Source: Streptomyces hydrogenans (GTDB taxonomy: Bacteria; Actinomycetota; Actinomycetes; Streptomycetales; Streptomycetaceae). Taken from it: a DNA stretch of 64,000 bases. The translations under genes and the position numbers were made by a program. Shown one piece after another: positions 31,624 through 39,959 of this stretch. Every line of letters starts with the position of its first letter. The stretch's first letter is position 1. Location: assembly GCF_014656075.1 (NCBI RefSeq), contig NZ_BNBS01000011.1, positions 1-64,000 of the forward strand. The letters run 5' to 3'. A model generated the notes under the pieces. The model was given only the letters and a program-made list of their open reading frames with translations, had not been told where the DNA came from and made no database searches.

Positions 31624-31660
31624 AAGGGCCCGCCGCTCCGGCACGGAGCGGCGGGCCCTT
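31624..31660. terminator. Bidirectional hairpin between permease 1 and bioY
   Basis: A perfect 17-bp stem (31624-31640 with 31644-31660) around a GCA loop, between convergent genes. The plus-strand tail is TCGCGTA. Confidence 0.85.
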
Positions 31661-31680
31661 TCGCGTACGGCCTCGCGGGG

Positions 31681-32274
31681 TCAGCCCTTGCGGCCGACGA
31701 GCTTCCAGGCGGCCGGGAGGGCGCCCATGGCGAGGGCGGCCTTGAGGGCGTCGCCGATGAGGAAGGGGGTCAGGCCGGCGGCGACGGCCTGGCCGAGGCT
31801 CATGCCGGTGGCGAGGGCGAGGTAGGGGACGCCGACCGCGTAGATGATCGCGGAGCCGAGGAGCATGGTGCCGGCGGTGCGCAGGACCGAGCGGTCCGCG
31901 CCGCGGCGGGCCAGCGCGCCGACGACGGTGGCGGCGAGCAGCATGCCGAGGATGTAGCCGAAGGACGGCATCGCGTAGCCGGAGCTCGCCTCGGCGAACC
32001 ACGGGACGCCCGCCATGCCGACGACGGCGTAGAGCGCGAGCGAGAGGAAGCCGCGGCGGGCGCCGAGGGCGGTGCCGACGAGCAGGGCGGCGAAGGTCTG
32101 GCCGGAGACCGGGACCGGGGAACCCGGGACCGGCACGGTGAGCTGCGCGGCGAGGCCGGTGAGGGCGGCGCCGCCGACGACGAGCGCGACGTCGCGGACG
32201 CGGCTCGCGGGGAGGAGGTCGGCCAGGACGGTGCCCGTACGGAGGGTGCGGACGGGGGCGGCGGCGGTGCTCAT
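31681..32274 (-). CDS. bioY: Biotin transporter BioY
   Basis: A 197-residue S-component of the biotin ECF transporter with about six membrane helices. The family signatures VPVSGQTFAALLVGTALGARRG and PSFGYILGM are clear. No BioM/BioN energising components lie nearby, so it must share general ECF modules or act alone, as reported for some BioY proteins. It is inserted in opposite orientation between permeases 1 and 2. The 273 bp upstream hold its promoter and that of permease 2; no biotin-repressor site was recognised. Confidence 0.94.
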   Translation of the reverse strand: MSTAAAPVRTLRTGTVLADLLPASRVRDVALVVGGAALTGLAAQLTVPVPGSPVPVSGQTFAALLVGTALGARRGFLSLALYAVVGMAGVPWFAEASSGYAMPSFGYILGMLLAATVVGALARRGADRSVLRTAGTMLLGSAIIYAVGVPYLALATGMSLGQAVAAGLTPFLIGDALKAALAMGALPAAWKLVGRKG

Positions 32275-32547
32275 CGGTACTCCGCGGGGGTGAGGGTGTC
32301 GGGACAGGTCGACGCTATGCCAGGAGTGAACGGGCGATCACCGTCAGCCGCCGACAAAGCCTCGGGCCGGGGCTTCATCGGTTTCCGACAAAGGGGGGCG
32401 ACGGCGCCGGGCGCCACGTGACGCTTGTCACTGGGAGATGGCGATATCTCGCCCCTTTTGCGTCGAGCGCCGGTCAGCGGGGAGACTGTGGGGTCTCGAT
32501 AAACCCTTCCCCCGTGTGTCACTCCTCTCAGAGCGCGAGCCCCCACC

Positions 32548-33942
32548 ATGCGCGACGCAGCACCGTCGTCCCCCCTCACCGAACCCGAGCCGCTCTCCCA
32601 CGGCCTGAAGCAGCGTCATCTGACGATGCTCGGGCTCGGCGGGGTGATCGGCGCGGGCCTCTTCGTCGGCTCGGGCGCGGGCATCGCGGTCGCCGGGCCC
32701 GGCATCGTGCTCTCGTACCTGATCGCGGGCGCGCTCGCGATGCTGGTGATGCGGATGCTGGGCGAGATGTCGGCGGCGATGCCGGCGTCCGGGGCGTTCT
32801 CGGTGCACGCGGAGCGGGCGCTGGGCCGCTGGGCCGGCTTCTCGGTGGGGTGGCTGTACTGGTTCCTGCTGGTCGTCGTCCTCGCCGTGGAGGCGACGGG
32901 CGCGGCGCGGATCGCGCACGGCTGGGTGCCGGGGGTGCCGCAGTGGGGCTGGGTGCTCCTCTTCATGGTGGTGTTCACCCTCGCCAACCTGGCGGCGGTG
33001 AAGAACTTCGGCGAGTTCGAGTTCTGGTTCGCCGCGCTGAAGGTCGGCGCGATCGTGCTCTTCCTGCTCCTCGGCACGCTGGCGATCGTCGGCCGGCTGC
33101 CCGACACGGATCCGGTGGGGCTCGCCAACCTGACGGGGCAGGGCGGCTTCCTGCCGAACGGCTGGTCCGGGGTGGTCTCCGGGGTGCTCGCGGTGGTCTT
33201 CGCCTTCGGCGGTCTGGAGGTCGTCACCATCGCCGCCGCCGAGTCGGAGGACCCGGCGCGGAACGTGGCGCGGGCGGTGCGCAGCGCCGTGTGGCGGATC
33301 CTGCTCTTCTACGTGGGCTCGATGCTGGTGATCGTGACCCTGCTGCCGTGGACGTCGATGACGCCGGGCGAGTCGCCGTACGTGGCGGTGCTCGACGAGA
33401 TCGGGGTGCCGGGCGCGGGGCAGATCATGAACGTGGTGGTGTTCGTGGCGCTGCTGTCGGCGCTCAACGCCAATCTGTACGGCTCCTCCCGGATGGTGTT
33501 CTCGCTGGCCGAGCGCGGCGAGGCGCCGAAGGGGCTGCTGAAGGTGTCCGGCGGGGGCGTGCCGCGGCGGGCGGTGCTCGCCTCGGTGGCCTTCGGCTTC
33601 GTCTCCGTGCTGCTCAATCTGAAGTGGCCGGACTCGGTCTTCCTCTACATGCTCAACGCGGTCGGCGCGGTGCTGCTCTTCGTGTGGGCGCTGATCGCGG
33701 TGTCGCAGCTGCGGCTGCGGCCGCGGATCGAGCGGGAGGCGCCGCAGACGCTGACGCTGCGGATGTGGGGCTTCCCGTGGCTGACGTGGACGGCGCTGGC
33801 GGCGATGGGCGCGGTGCTGGTCCTGATGCTGACCGACGACGCGGCGCGGCCGCAGGTGATGTGGTCCGCGGGGGCGACGGCGGCGGTGCTGCTCGTGGCG
33901 TGGCTGCGGGAAACCCGCATGTCCACGACGAAACGGAACTGA
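32548..33942 (+). CDS. Amino acid permease (APC family), copy 2
   Basis: A 464-residue, 12-helix permease very like copy 3. It starts LSHGLKQRHLTMLGLGGVIGAGLFV and carries NLAAVKNFGEFEFWFAALKVGAIVLF. No strong ribosome binding site precedes the ATG at 32548, but the downstream sequence starts exactly where its paralogues align. Codon use is more G-rich than copy 3, so the pair is not a very recent duplication. Substrate unknown. Confidence 0.91.
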   Translation: MRDAAPSSPLTEPEPLSHGLKQRHLTMLGLGGVIGAGLFVGSGAGIAVAGPGIVLSYLIAGALAMLVMRMLGEMSAAMPASGAFSVHAERALGRWAGFSVGWLYWFLLVVVLAVEATGAARIAHGWVPGVPQWGWVLLFMVVFTLANLAAVKNFGEFEFWFAALKVGAIVLFLLLGTLAIVGRLPDTDPVGLANLTGQGGFLPNGWSGVVSGVLAVVFAFGGLEVVTIAAAESEDPARNVARAVRSAVWRILLFYVGSMLVIVTLLPWTSMTPGESPYVAVLDEIGVPGAGQIMNVVVFVALLSALNANLYGSSRMVFSLAERGEAPKGLLKVSGGGVPRRAVLASVAFGFVSVLLNLKWPDSVFLYMLNAVGAVLLFVWALIAVSQLRLRPRIEREAPQTLTLRMWGFPWLTWTALAAMGAVLVLMLTDDAARPQVMWSAGATAAVLLVAWLRETRMSTTKRN

Positions 33943-33944
33943 AT

Positions 33945-33961
33945 CTTCACCTTGTGTGAAG
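33945..33961. promoter_or_regulatory. Inverted repeat between permeases 2 and 3
   Basis: CTTCAC-CTTGT-GTGAAG, a perfect 6-5-6 inverted repeat, begins 3 bases after the permease 2 stop and about 100 bp before permease 3. It is short and AT-richer than its surroundings, so it could be a regulator site for permease 3 rather than a terminator. No known consensus was matched. Confidence 0.4.
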
Positions 33962-34058
33962 CTCGTGACCGTATAGCGGACACCCGTTCCCTCTGAGCGG
34001 TGCGGGCACCCAGACTGTGGGCTCCCCTCCCCGTCTCAGCCTATGAACAGGGTTGCCC

Positions 34059-35483
34059 ATGTCCCGGACCACCGCGCCCGCGCAGGCCGACCGCGAGGAC
34101 GGCAGCGCCGCTCCCTCCGACGGCCTCTCCCACGGCCTCAAGCAGCGCCATCTGTCGATGATCGCGCTCGGCGGCGTCATCGGCGCCGGCCTCTTCGTCG
34201 GCTCCGGCGCGGGCATCGCCGCCGCGGGCCCCTCGATCGTCATCGCGTACGCGATCTCCGGCGTGCTCGTCATGCTGGTGATGCGGATGCTCGGCGAGAT
34301 GTCGGCGGCGAACCCCGCCTCCGGCTCCTTCTCCGTCCACGCCGAGCGCGCCTTCGGCCCGTGGGCCGGCTTCACCGCGGGCTGGGCCTTCTGGTTCCTG
34401 CTCTGCGTGGCCGTCGGCCTGGAGGGCATCGGCGCGGCGAACATCATGACCGGCTGGTTCTCGGGCACGCCCGAATGGGCCTGGGTGGCGCTCTTCATGG
34501 TGGTCTTCTGCGGCACCAACCTGGCGGCGGTGAAGAACTTCGGCGAGTTCGAGTTCTGGTTCGCCGCGCTGAAGGTCGGCGCGATCGTCCTCTTCCTCGG
34601 CATCGGCGTGCTCGCCATCACCGGCGTCCTGCCCGGCACCGACGCGCCCGGCACGGCCAACCTCACCGGAGACGGCGGCTTCTTCCCGCACGGCTCCGAG
34701 GGCCTGATCGTCGGCCTGCTCGCCTCCGTCTTCGCCTACGGCGGCCTGGAGACGGTGACCATCGCGGCGGCCGAGTCCGAGCACCCGGTGCAGGGCGTCG
34801 CCAAGGCGGTCCGCACCGCGATGTGGCGGATCGCGCTCTTCTACATCGGCTCGATGGCGGTCATCGTCACCCTCGTCCCGTGGGACGACGGGGCGGTCGT
34901 CGAGAAGGGCCCGTACGTCGCCACCCTCGACCACCTGGGCATCCCGGCCGCCGGCCAGATCATGAACGTGGTCGTCCTGGTCGCCCTGCTCTCCGCGATG
35001 AACGCCAACATCTACGGCGCCTCCCGCATGGCCCGCTCGCTGATCGGCCGCGGTCAGGGCCCGCAGGCGCTCGGCCGCACCTTCGGCGGCGTGCCGCGCC
35101 CGGCCGTCCTGCTCTCCTCGGTCGTCGGCTTCGGCGCCGTCCTGCTGAGCTACTGGTCGCCGGACAAGGCGTTCATCTGGCTGCTCAACACCATCGGCGC
35201 GATCATCCTCGTCGTCTGGTTCTTCATCGCCGCCTCCCAGCTGGTGCTGCGCCGCCGCACCGAGCGCGAGGAGCCGGAGAAGCTGGTCGTGCGCATGTGG
35301 GCCTTCCCGGTGCTGACCTGGGTGGCGCTGGCCGGCATGGCCGCGATCTTCTTCCTGATGGCCCGTGAGGAGGGCACCCGCGTCCAGCTGTACGCGACGG
35401 GCGCCCTCACCCTGGTCCTCGCCGTGACCGGTTTCGCCCTCCAGAGGTCCCGCGCGAAGACGGCCCCCGCCGAACGGAGCTGA
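34059..35483 (+). CDS. Amino acid permease (APC family), copy 3
   Basis: A 474-residue, 12-helix permease of the same AroP/GabP branch, with LSHGLKQRHLSMIALGGVIGAGLFV near residue 27 and AVKNFGEFEFWFAALKV. I start at the ATG at 34059 rather than the TTG at 34053; the protein then begins SRTTAPAQADRED. A hairpin 18 bp past the stop ends the unit. Together with copies 1 and 2 it suggests local expansion of one transporter type. Confidence 0.91.
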   Translation: MSRTTAPAQADREDGSAAPSDGLSHGLKQRHLSMIALGGVIGAGLFVGSGAGIAAAGPSIVIAYAISGVLVMLVMRMLGEMSAANPASGSFSVHAERAFGPWAGFTAGWAFWFLLCVAVGLEGIGAANIMTGWFSGTPEWAWVALFMVVFCGTNLAAVKNFGEFEFWFAALKVGAIVLFLGIGVLAITGVLPGTDAPGTANLTGDGGFFPHGSEGLIVGLLASVFAYGGLETVTIAAAESEHPVQGVAKAVRTAMWRIALFYIGSMAVIVTLVPWDDGAVVEKGPYVATLDHLGIPAAGQIMNVVVLVALLSAMNANIYGASRMARSLIGRGQGPQALGRTFGGVPRPAVLLSSVVGFGAVLLSYWSPDKAFIWLLNTIGAIILVVWFFIAASQLVLRRRTEREEPEKLVVRMWAFPVLTWVALAGMAAIFFLMAREEGTRVQLYATGALTLVLAVTGFALQRSRAKTAPAERS

Positions 35484-35500
35484 CCCCTCCGCGTCCCGTA

Positions 35501-35538
35501 CGAAGGCCCCGCCGGGTTCCGACCCGGCGGGGCCTTCG
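35501..35538 (+). terminator. Hairpin terminator after permease 3
   Basis: A perfect 17-bp stem (35501-35517 with 35522-35538) around a TCCG loop, 17 bases past the permease stop. The tail reads CGCGTCC rather than a T-run. Confidence 0.85.
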
Positions 35539-35620
35539 CGCGTCCGGGGGCGGTGGGGAGGACGACGGGACTAGGTCGAAGGACTGATCAAGTTCTACCG
35601 CAGGTGCTGTTAGCCTGCAC

Positions 35621-35637
35621 TTGCATATAGGTTGCAA
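35621..35637 (+). promoter_or_regulatory. Nur box upstream of sodF
   Basis: TTGCAT-ATAGG-TTGCAA fits the published Nur operator tTGCaa-N5-ttGCAA. It ends 32 bp before the sodF start. Nur is the nickel-responsive Fur-family repressor that shuts off sodF when nickel is sufficient and the nickel enzyme SodN can take over. The sequence match is direct; the regulation is inferred from S. coelicolor. Confidence 0.88.
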
Positions 35638-35669
35638 TAAGCAGCAGTCAGTCGAAGGGCTCGGCACAC

Positions 35670-36317
35670 ATGGCGATCTACACACTTCCGGAGCTGCCGT
35701 ACGACTACGCGGCGCTGGAGCCGGTGATCAACCCGCAGATCATCGAGCTGCACCACGACAAGCACCACGCCGCGTACGTCAAGGGTGCGAACGACACCCT
35801 GGAGCAGCTGGAGGAGGCGCGCGACAAGGACCAGTGGGGGGCCATCAACGGCCTGGAGAAGAACCTGGCCTTCCACCTCTCCGGCCACATCCTCCACTCC
35901 ATCTACTGGAACAACATGGCCAGCCCGAAGGCCGGCGAGGGCGGCGGCGAGCCGCTCGCGGCCGACGGCGTGGGCGAGCTCGCCGACGCGATCACCGAGT
36001 CCTTCGGCTCCTTCGCCAAGTTCAAGGCCCAGCTGACCAAGGCCTCGGCGACCACCCAGGGCTCCGGCTGGGGCGTCCTCGCCTACGAGCCGATCAGCGG
36101 CCGCCTCATCGTCGAGCAGGTCTACGACCACCAGGGCAACGTCGGCCAGGGCTCCGTCCCGGTCCTCGTCTTCGACGCCTGGGAGCACGCCTTCTACCTG
36201 CAGTACAAGAACCAGAAGGTCGACTTCATCGAGGCCATGTGGCAGGTCGTCAACTGGCAGGACGTGAACAAGCGCTACCAGGCCGCCAAGGCCAGCGTGC
36301 CGCTGATCTCGTTCTGA
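35670..36317 (+). CDS. sodF: Superoxide dismutase, Fe/Mn family (SodF-like)
   Basis: A 215-residue cytosolic superoxide dismutase. Metal ligands are H28 (LHHDKHH), H76 ([10 protein letters not shown]), D169 and H173 (FDAWEHAFY). Length and order are complete. In Streptomyces this is the iron-type enzyme induced when nickel is scarce, and the Nur box just upstream supports naming it sodF. The ATG start has GAAGGG about 9 nt upstream. A 16-bp hairpin separates it from the convergent DsbA-fold gene. Confidence 0.95.
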   Translation: MAIYTLPELPYDYAALEPVINPQIIELHHDKHHAAYVKGANDTLEQLEEARDKDQWGAINGLEKNLAFHLSGHILHSIYWNNMASPKAGEGGGEPLAADGVGELADAITESFGSFAKFKAQLTKASATTQGSGWGVLAYEPISGRLIVEQVYDHQGNVGQGSVPVLVFDAWEHAFYLQYKNQKVDFIEAMWQVVNWQDVNKRYQAAKASVPLISF

Positions 36318-36386
36318 GCCGCCCGACGGCCCCAGCTCGTCCTGCTCGTGATCGTCTTCTCAGCCTTCACCTGCGGACGGATGAAA

Positions 36387-36425
36387 GAAGAACCCCCGTG
36401 ATGACGTGAATCACGGGGGTTCTTC
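36387..36425. terminator. Bidirectional hairpin after sodF
   Basis: A perfect 16-bp stem (36387-36402 with 36410-36425) around GACGTGA, between convergent sodF and the DsbA-fold gene. The stem is flanked by A/T on the outside (GAAGAA/TTCTTC). Confidence 0.85.
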
Positions 36426-36450
36426 CATGGCCGCTCGGACGGCCGGGCGC

Positions 36451-37086
36451 TCACTCGAAGCTCGGCGCCGCCGTCCGGGTGCGCTTGATCTCGTAGAAGC
36501 CCGGGGTGGACGCCACCAGCAGCGTGCCGTCCCACAGCCGGGCCGCGGCCTCGCCGCGCGGGGTGGGGGTGACGACCGGGCCGAAGAAGGCGACCTCGTC
36601 GCCGTCCGGGCCGGGCACCGCGATGACCGGGGTGCCGACGTCCTGGCCGACCTTCCCTATGCCCTCCGCGTGGGAGGCCCGCAGCTCGGTGTCGTAGGTG
36701 TCCTTGTCGGCGTACTCCACCAGGTCCTCGGGGAGGCCGACGTCCCGCAGGGCGGCGGCGATCGCCTCGCGGGTCGGGCCCTCGCCGTCGTTGTGGAAGC
36801 GGGTGCCGAGCGCGGTGTAGAGCTTGCCGACGACCTCGTCGCCGTGCAGCTGCTGGGCCGCCACGACGACCCGGACCGGGCCCCACGCCTTGGTCTCCAG
36901 CATGTCCCGGTACTCCTCCGGGAGCTCGTCCAGCCGGTTCTCGTTCAGCACCGCGAGGCTCATCACCTTCCAGCGCACGTCCACCGGACGGACCCGCTCC
37001 ACCTCCAGCATCCACCGGGAGGTCATCCAGGCCCAGGGGCACAGCGGGTCGAAGAAGAACTCAGCGGTGGTCCTGCTCTCGGACAT
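36451..37086 (-). CDS. DsbA family protein, mycothiol nitroreductase-like (Rv2466c family)
   Basis: A 211-residue thioredoxin-fold protein with the DsbA helical insertion. The family start FFFDPLCPWAWMTSRWMLEVE is clear. The active-site motif is CPWA, so the second Cys of CxxC is missing and only a monothiol (mycothiol-linked) mechanism is possible; as I recall, mycobacterial Rv2466c has CPWC. It is cytosolic, with no signal peptide. The ATG at 37086 has GAGGAG about 6 nt upstream. It is divergent from pepN and convergent with sodF. Confidence 0.9.
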   Translation of the reverse strand: MSESRTTAEFFFDPLCPWAWMTSRWMLEVERVRPVDVRWKVMSLAVLNENRLDELPEEYRDMLETKAWGPVRVVVAAQQLHGDEVVGKLYTALGTRFHNDGEGPTREAIAAALRDVGLPEDLVEYADKDTYDTELRASHAEGIGKVGQDVGTPVIAVPGPDGDEVAFFGPVVTPTPRGEAAARLWDGTLLVASTPGFYEIKRTRTAAPSFE

Positions 37087-37228
37087 GTCACTCCTCGGAG
37101 GCGGTCGGTCGGGCGGGTGCGCCGACTTGGCGCAACACCGACGGGGCGTGTCGGCATTCCCGTGCGCCGGGTGAAAGGTGCGCATGGGAGGATCGGTGCT
37201 GTTTCGAACACGCCACGAAGGAGTGACC

Positions 37229-39775
37229 GTGCCCGGTGAGAACCTGTCCCGCGACGAGGCCCACGAGCGGGCCTCGCTGCTGTCCGTCGACGGCTACGAG
37301 GTCGCCCTCGACCTCCGCTCGGCGGTCGGCGAGTCCACGGAGGCGGTACGCACCTTCCGCTCGGTGACGACGATCCGCTTCCGTCGCACGGGCGAGGCCG
37401 ACGCGACCTTCGTGGACCTGATCGCCCCGTCGGTCACCTCCGTCACCCTCAACGGGCGCGCCCTGGACCCGGCGGCCGTCTTCGACGGGGCCCGGATCGC
37501 CCTGGACGGACTGGCCGACGAGAACGTGCTGGTCGTCGACGCCCAGTGCGCGTACAGCCGCACCGGCGAGGGCATGCACCGCTTCGTCGACCCCGAGGAC
37601 GGCGAGGTGTACCTGTACACCCAGTACGAGCCGGCCGACGCCCGCCGCGTGTACGCCGACTTCGAGCAGCCCGACCTCAAGGCGCCGTACCGCTTCGAGG
37701 TGACCGCCCCCGACGGCTGGACGGTCTGGAGCAACGGCGTCGGCGAGCAGGGGGCCGACGGGGTGTGGCGGTTCGCCGAGACGGCGCCGATCTCCACGTA
37801 CATCACCTGCGTGGTGGCCGGTCCGTACCACTACGTCACCGACACCTACCGGCGCGGCGACGTCGAGATCCCGCTCGGCGCGATGTGCCGCAAGGGGCTC
37901 GCGAAGCACTTCGACGCGGACGACGTCTTCCTGGTCACCAAGCAGGGCTTCGACTTCTTCCACGACAACTTCGACTTCCCGTACCCCTTCGGCAAGTACG
38001 ACCAGGCCTTCGTGCCCGAGTACAACCTCGGCGCCATGGAGAACCCCGGCATGGTCACCTTCACGGAGGAGTACATCTACCGGGGCAAGGTCACGCGGGC
38101 GGCGTACGAGCGGCGCGCCAACACGATCCTGCACGAGATGGCCCACATGTGGTTCGGCGACCTGGTCACCATGGTGTGGTGGGACGACCTGTGGCTGAAG
38201 GAGTCCTTCGCCGACTTCATGGGCTCCTTCTCGCTCGCCGAGGCCACCCGCTTCACCGACAGCTGGGTCACCTTCGCCAACAACCGCAAGGCGTGGGCCT
38301 ACCGCGCCGACCAGCTCCCGTCCACCCACCCGGTCACGGCCGACATCCGTGACCTGGAGGACGCCAAGCTGAACTTCGACGGCATCACCTACGCCAAGGG
38401 CGCGTCCGTCCTCAAGCAGCTCGTCGCCTACGTGGGCCGGGACGCCTTCCTGGAGGGCGCCCGCCGCTACTTCAAGCGCCACGCCTACGGCAACACCCGC
38501 CTCGCCGACCTGCTCGCCGTCCTGGAGGAGACCTCCGGCCGGGACATGAAGGCGTGGTCGAAGTCCTGGCTCCAGACCTCCGGCGTCAACGTCCTCGCCC
38601 CCGAGGTCACCTACGACGCCGAGGGCCGGATCACCGAGCTCGCCGTCCTCCAGGAGGGCGACGAGCCGCGCCCGCACCGGATCGCCGTGGGCCTCTACCG
38701 GCTCACCGACGGCGAGCTCGTGCGGTACGCGCGCACCGAGACGGACGTGGCCGGGGCCCGCACGGTCGTGGACGCGCTGGCCGGCAGCGAACGGCCGGAC
38801 CTGATCCTCGTCAACGACGACGACCTCACCTACTGCAAGGTCCGCTTCGACGAGGGCTCCCTCGACACCCTCCGCGGCCACCTCGGCGCGATCACGGACC
38901 CGCTGGCCCGCGCGCTGTGCTGGTCGGCGCTGTGGAACCTGACCCGGGACGGGCTGATGCCGGCCCGCGACTTCGTCGCCGCCGTGCTCGCCTTCGCGGG
39001 CCGCGAGACCGACATCGGCGTCCTCCAGATGGTGCACGCCTGGGCGCGGACCGCCGTCACCCACTACGCCGCCCCCTCCTGGCGCGAGGAGGGCGGGCGG
39101 CGGCTCGCCGAGGGCGGGCTGCGCGAGCTGCGGACCGCCGAGCCGGGCAGCGAGCACCAGCTGACCTGGGCGCGCTTCTTCGCCGCGACCGCCTCCACGG
39201 ACGCCGACCTCCAGCTCCTGGAGGGGCTGCTGGCCGGCACCGCACGGATCGACGGCCTCGACGTCGACCAGGAGCTGCGCTGGGCGCTGCTCTCCCCGCT
39301 CGCCGAGGCCGGCCGGGCCGACGAGGCGCGGATCGGCGAGGAGCTGGCGCGGGACGACACCGCCAGCGGCAAGCGGCACCAGGTGCGGCTGCTCGCCGCC
39401 CGGCCGTCGGCGGCGGTGAAGGCGCAGGCGTGGGCGCAGGTCGTCGAGTCGGACACGCTGTCGAACGCGCTGGTCGGCGCGACCATCGCCGGTTTCGCCC
39501 AGCCCTCGCAGCGCGAGCTGATCGCGCCCTACGCGGAGAGGTACTTCGCGGTGATCGAGCGGATCTGGGCCGAGCGGTCGATCCAGATCGGCATGGACGT
39601 GGTGCGGGGGCTCTTCCCCGCCCACCAGGACCGTCCGGAGACCCTGGCGGCGACCGACGCCTGGCTGGCGGCGCACGCGGACGCGGCGCCGGCGCTGCGG
39701 CGCCTGGTCCTGGAGTCCCGTGACGACCTGGCCCGCGCGCTGCGGGCGCAGGAGTGCGACGCGCTGGAGGACTGA
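37229..39775 (+). CDS. pepN: Aminopeptidase N (M1 family), copy 1
   Basis: An 848-residue zinc aminopeptidase. GAMEN lies at about residues 268-272 and the zinc site HEMAH at 302-306, with the distal Glu in WLKESFADF; the C-terminal ERAP1-like helical domain is complete. I use the GTG at 37229 (PGENLSRDEAHERASLL) because GAAGGAG ends 5 nt before it. It releases N-terminal residues from peptides in the cytoplasm, which fits the nearby amino-acid permeases. A closely related second copy lies at 51594. Confidence 0.95.
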   Translation: MPGENLSRDEAHERASLLSVDGYEVALDLRSAVGESTEAVRTFRSVTTIRFRRTGEADATFVDLIAPSVTSVTLNGRALDPAAVFDGARIALDGLADENVLVVDAQCAYSRTGEGMHRFVDPEDGEVYLYTQYEPADARRVYADFEQPDLKAPYRFEVTAPDGWTVWSNGVGEQGADGVWRFAETAPISTYITCVVAGPYHYVTDTYRRGDVEIPLGAMCRKGLAKHFDADDVFLVTKQGFDFFHDNFDFPYPFGKYDQAFVPEYNLGAMENPGMVTFTEEYIYRGKVTRAAYERRANTILHEMAHMWFGDLVTMVWWDDLWLKESFADFMGSFSLAEATRFTDSWVTFANNRKAWAYRADQLPSTHPVTADIRDLEDAKLNFDGITYAKGASVLKQLVAYVGRDAFLEGARRYFKRHAYGNTRLADLLAVLEETSGRDMKAWSKSWLQTSGVNVLAPEVTYDAEGRITELAVLQEGDEPRPHRIAVGLYRLTDGELVRYARTETDVAGARTVVDALAGSERPDLILVNDDDLTYCKVRFDEGSLDTLRGHLGAITDPLARALCWSALWNLTRDGLMPARDFVAAVLAFAGRETDIGVLQMVHAWARTAVTHYAAPSWREEGGRRLAEGGLRELRTAEPGSEHQLTWARFFAATASTDADLQLLEGLLAGTARIDGLDVDQELRWALLSPLAEAGRADEARIGEELARDDTASGKRHQVRLLAARPSAAVKAQAWAQVVESDTLSNALVGATIAGFAQPSQRELIAPYAERYFAVIERIWAERSIQIGMDVVRGLFPAHQDRPETLAATDAWLAAHADAAPALRRLVLESRDDLARALRAQECDALED

Positions 39776-39782
39776 CCCGGGA

Positions 39783-39816
39783 CCGGGAGGGGCCGCCGCC
39801 GGGCGGCCCCTCCCGG
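39783..39816 (+). terminator. Hairpin terminator after pepN copy 1
   Basis: A perfect 15-bp stem (39783-39797 with 39802-39816) around GCCG, starting 7 bases past the stop. Confidence 0.8.
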
Positions 39817-39959
39817 GGAACCCTCCCGGGGCCCCGCCCCGCGGTCGCGCGGGGCCGCGCCCCGGCCGGCTCCTCTCGGCAGTCGAACGCGCGTACTTTA
39901 GTGCGGGCTTGTCCGGGTTCGGCCACCGCCTTGTAACAGGCCGTTAGGACCGGGACCGG

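Noticed and set aside
32435-32453. Overlapping inverted repeats (GAGAT-N6-ATCTC, GGCGA-TATC-TCGCC) between bioY and permease 2
   Set aside because: Short, overlapping and without a matching consensus; possibly a chance feature, though it lies in a promoter region.
37088-39676. Long open frame on the minus strand opposite pepN
   Set aside because: No domain, no ribosome binding site, and it mirrors the pepN codons.
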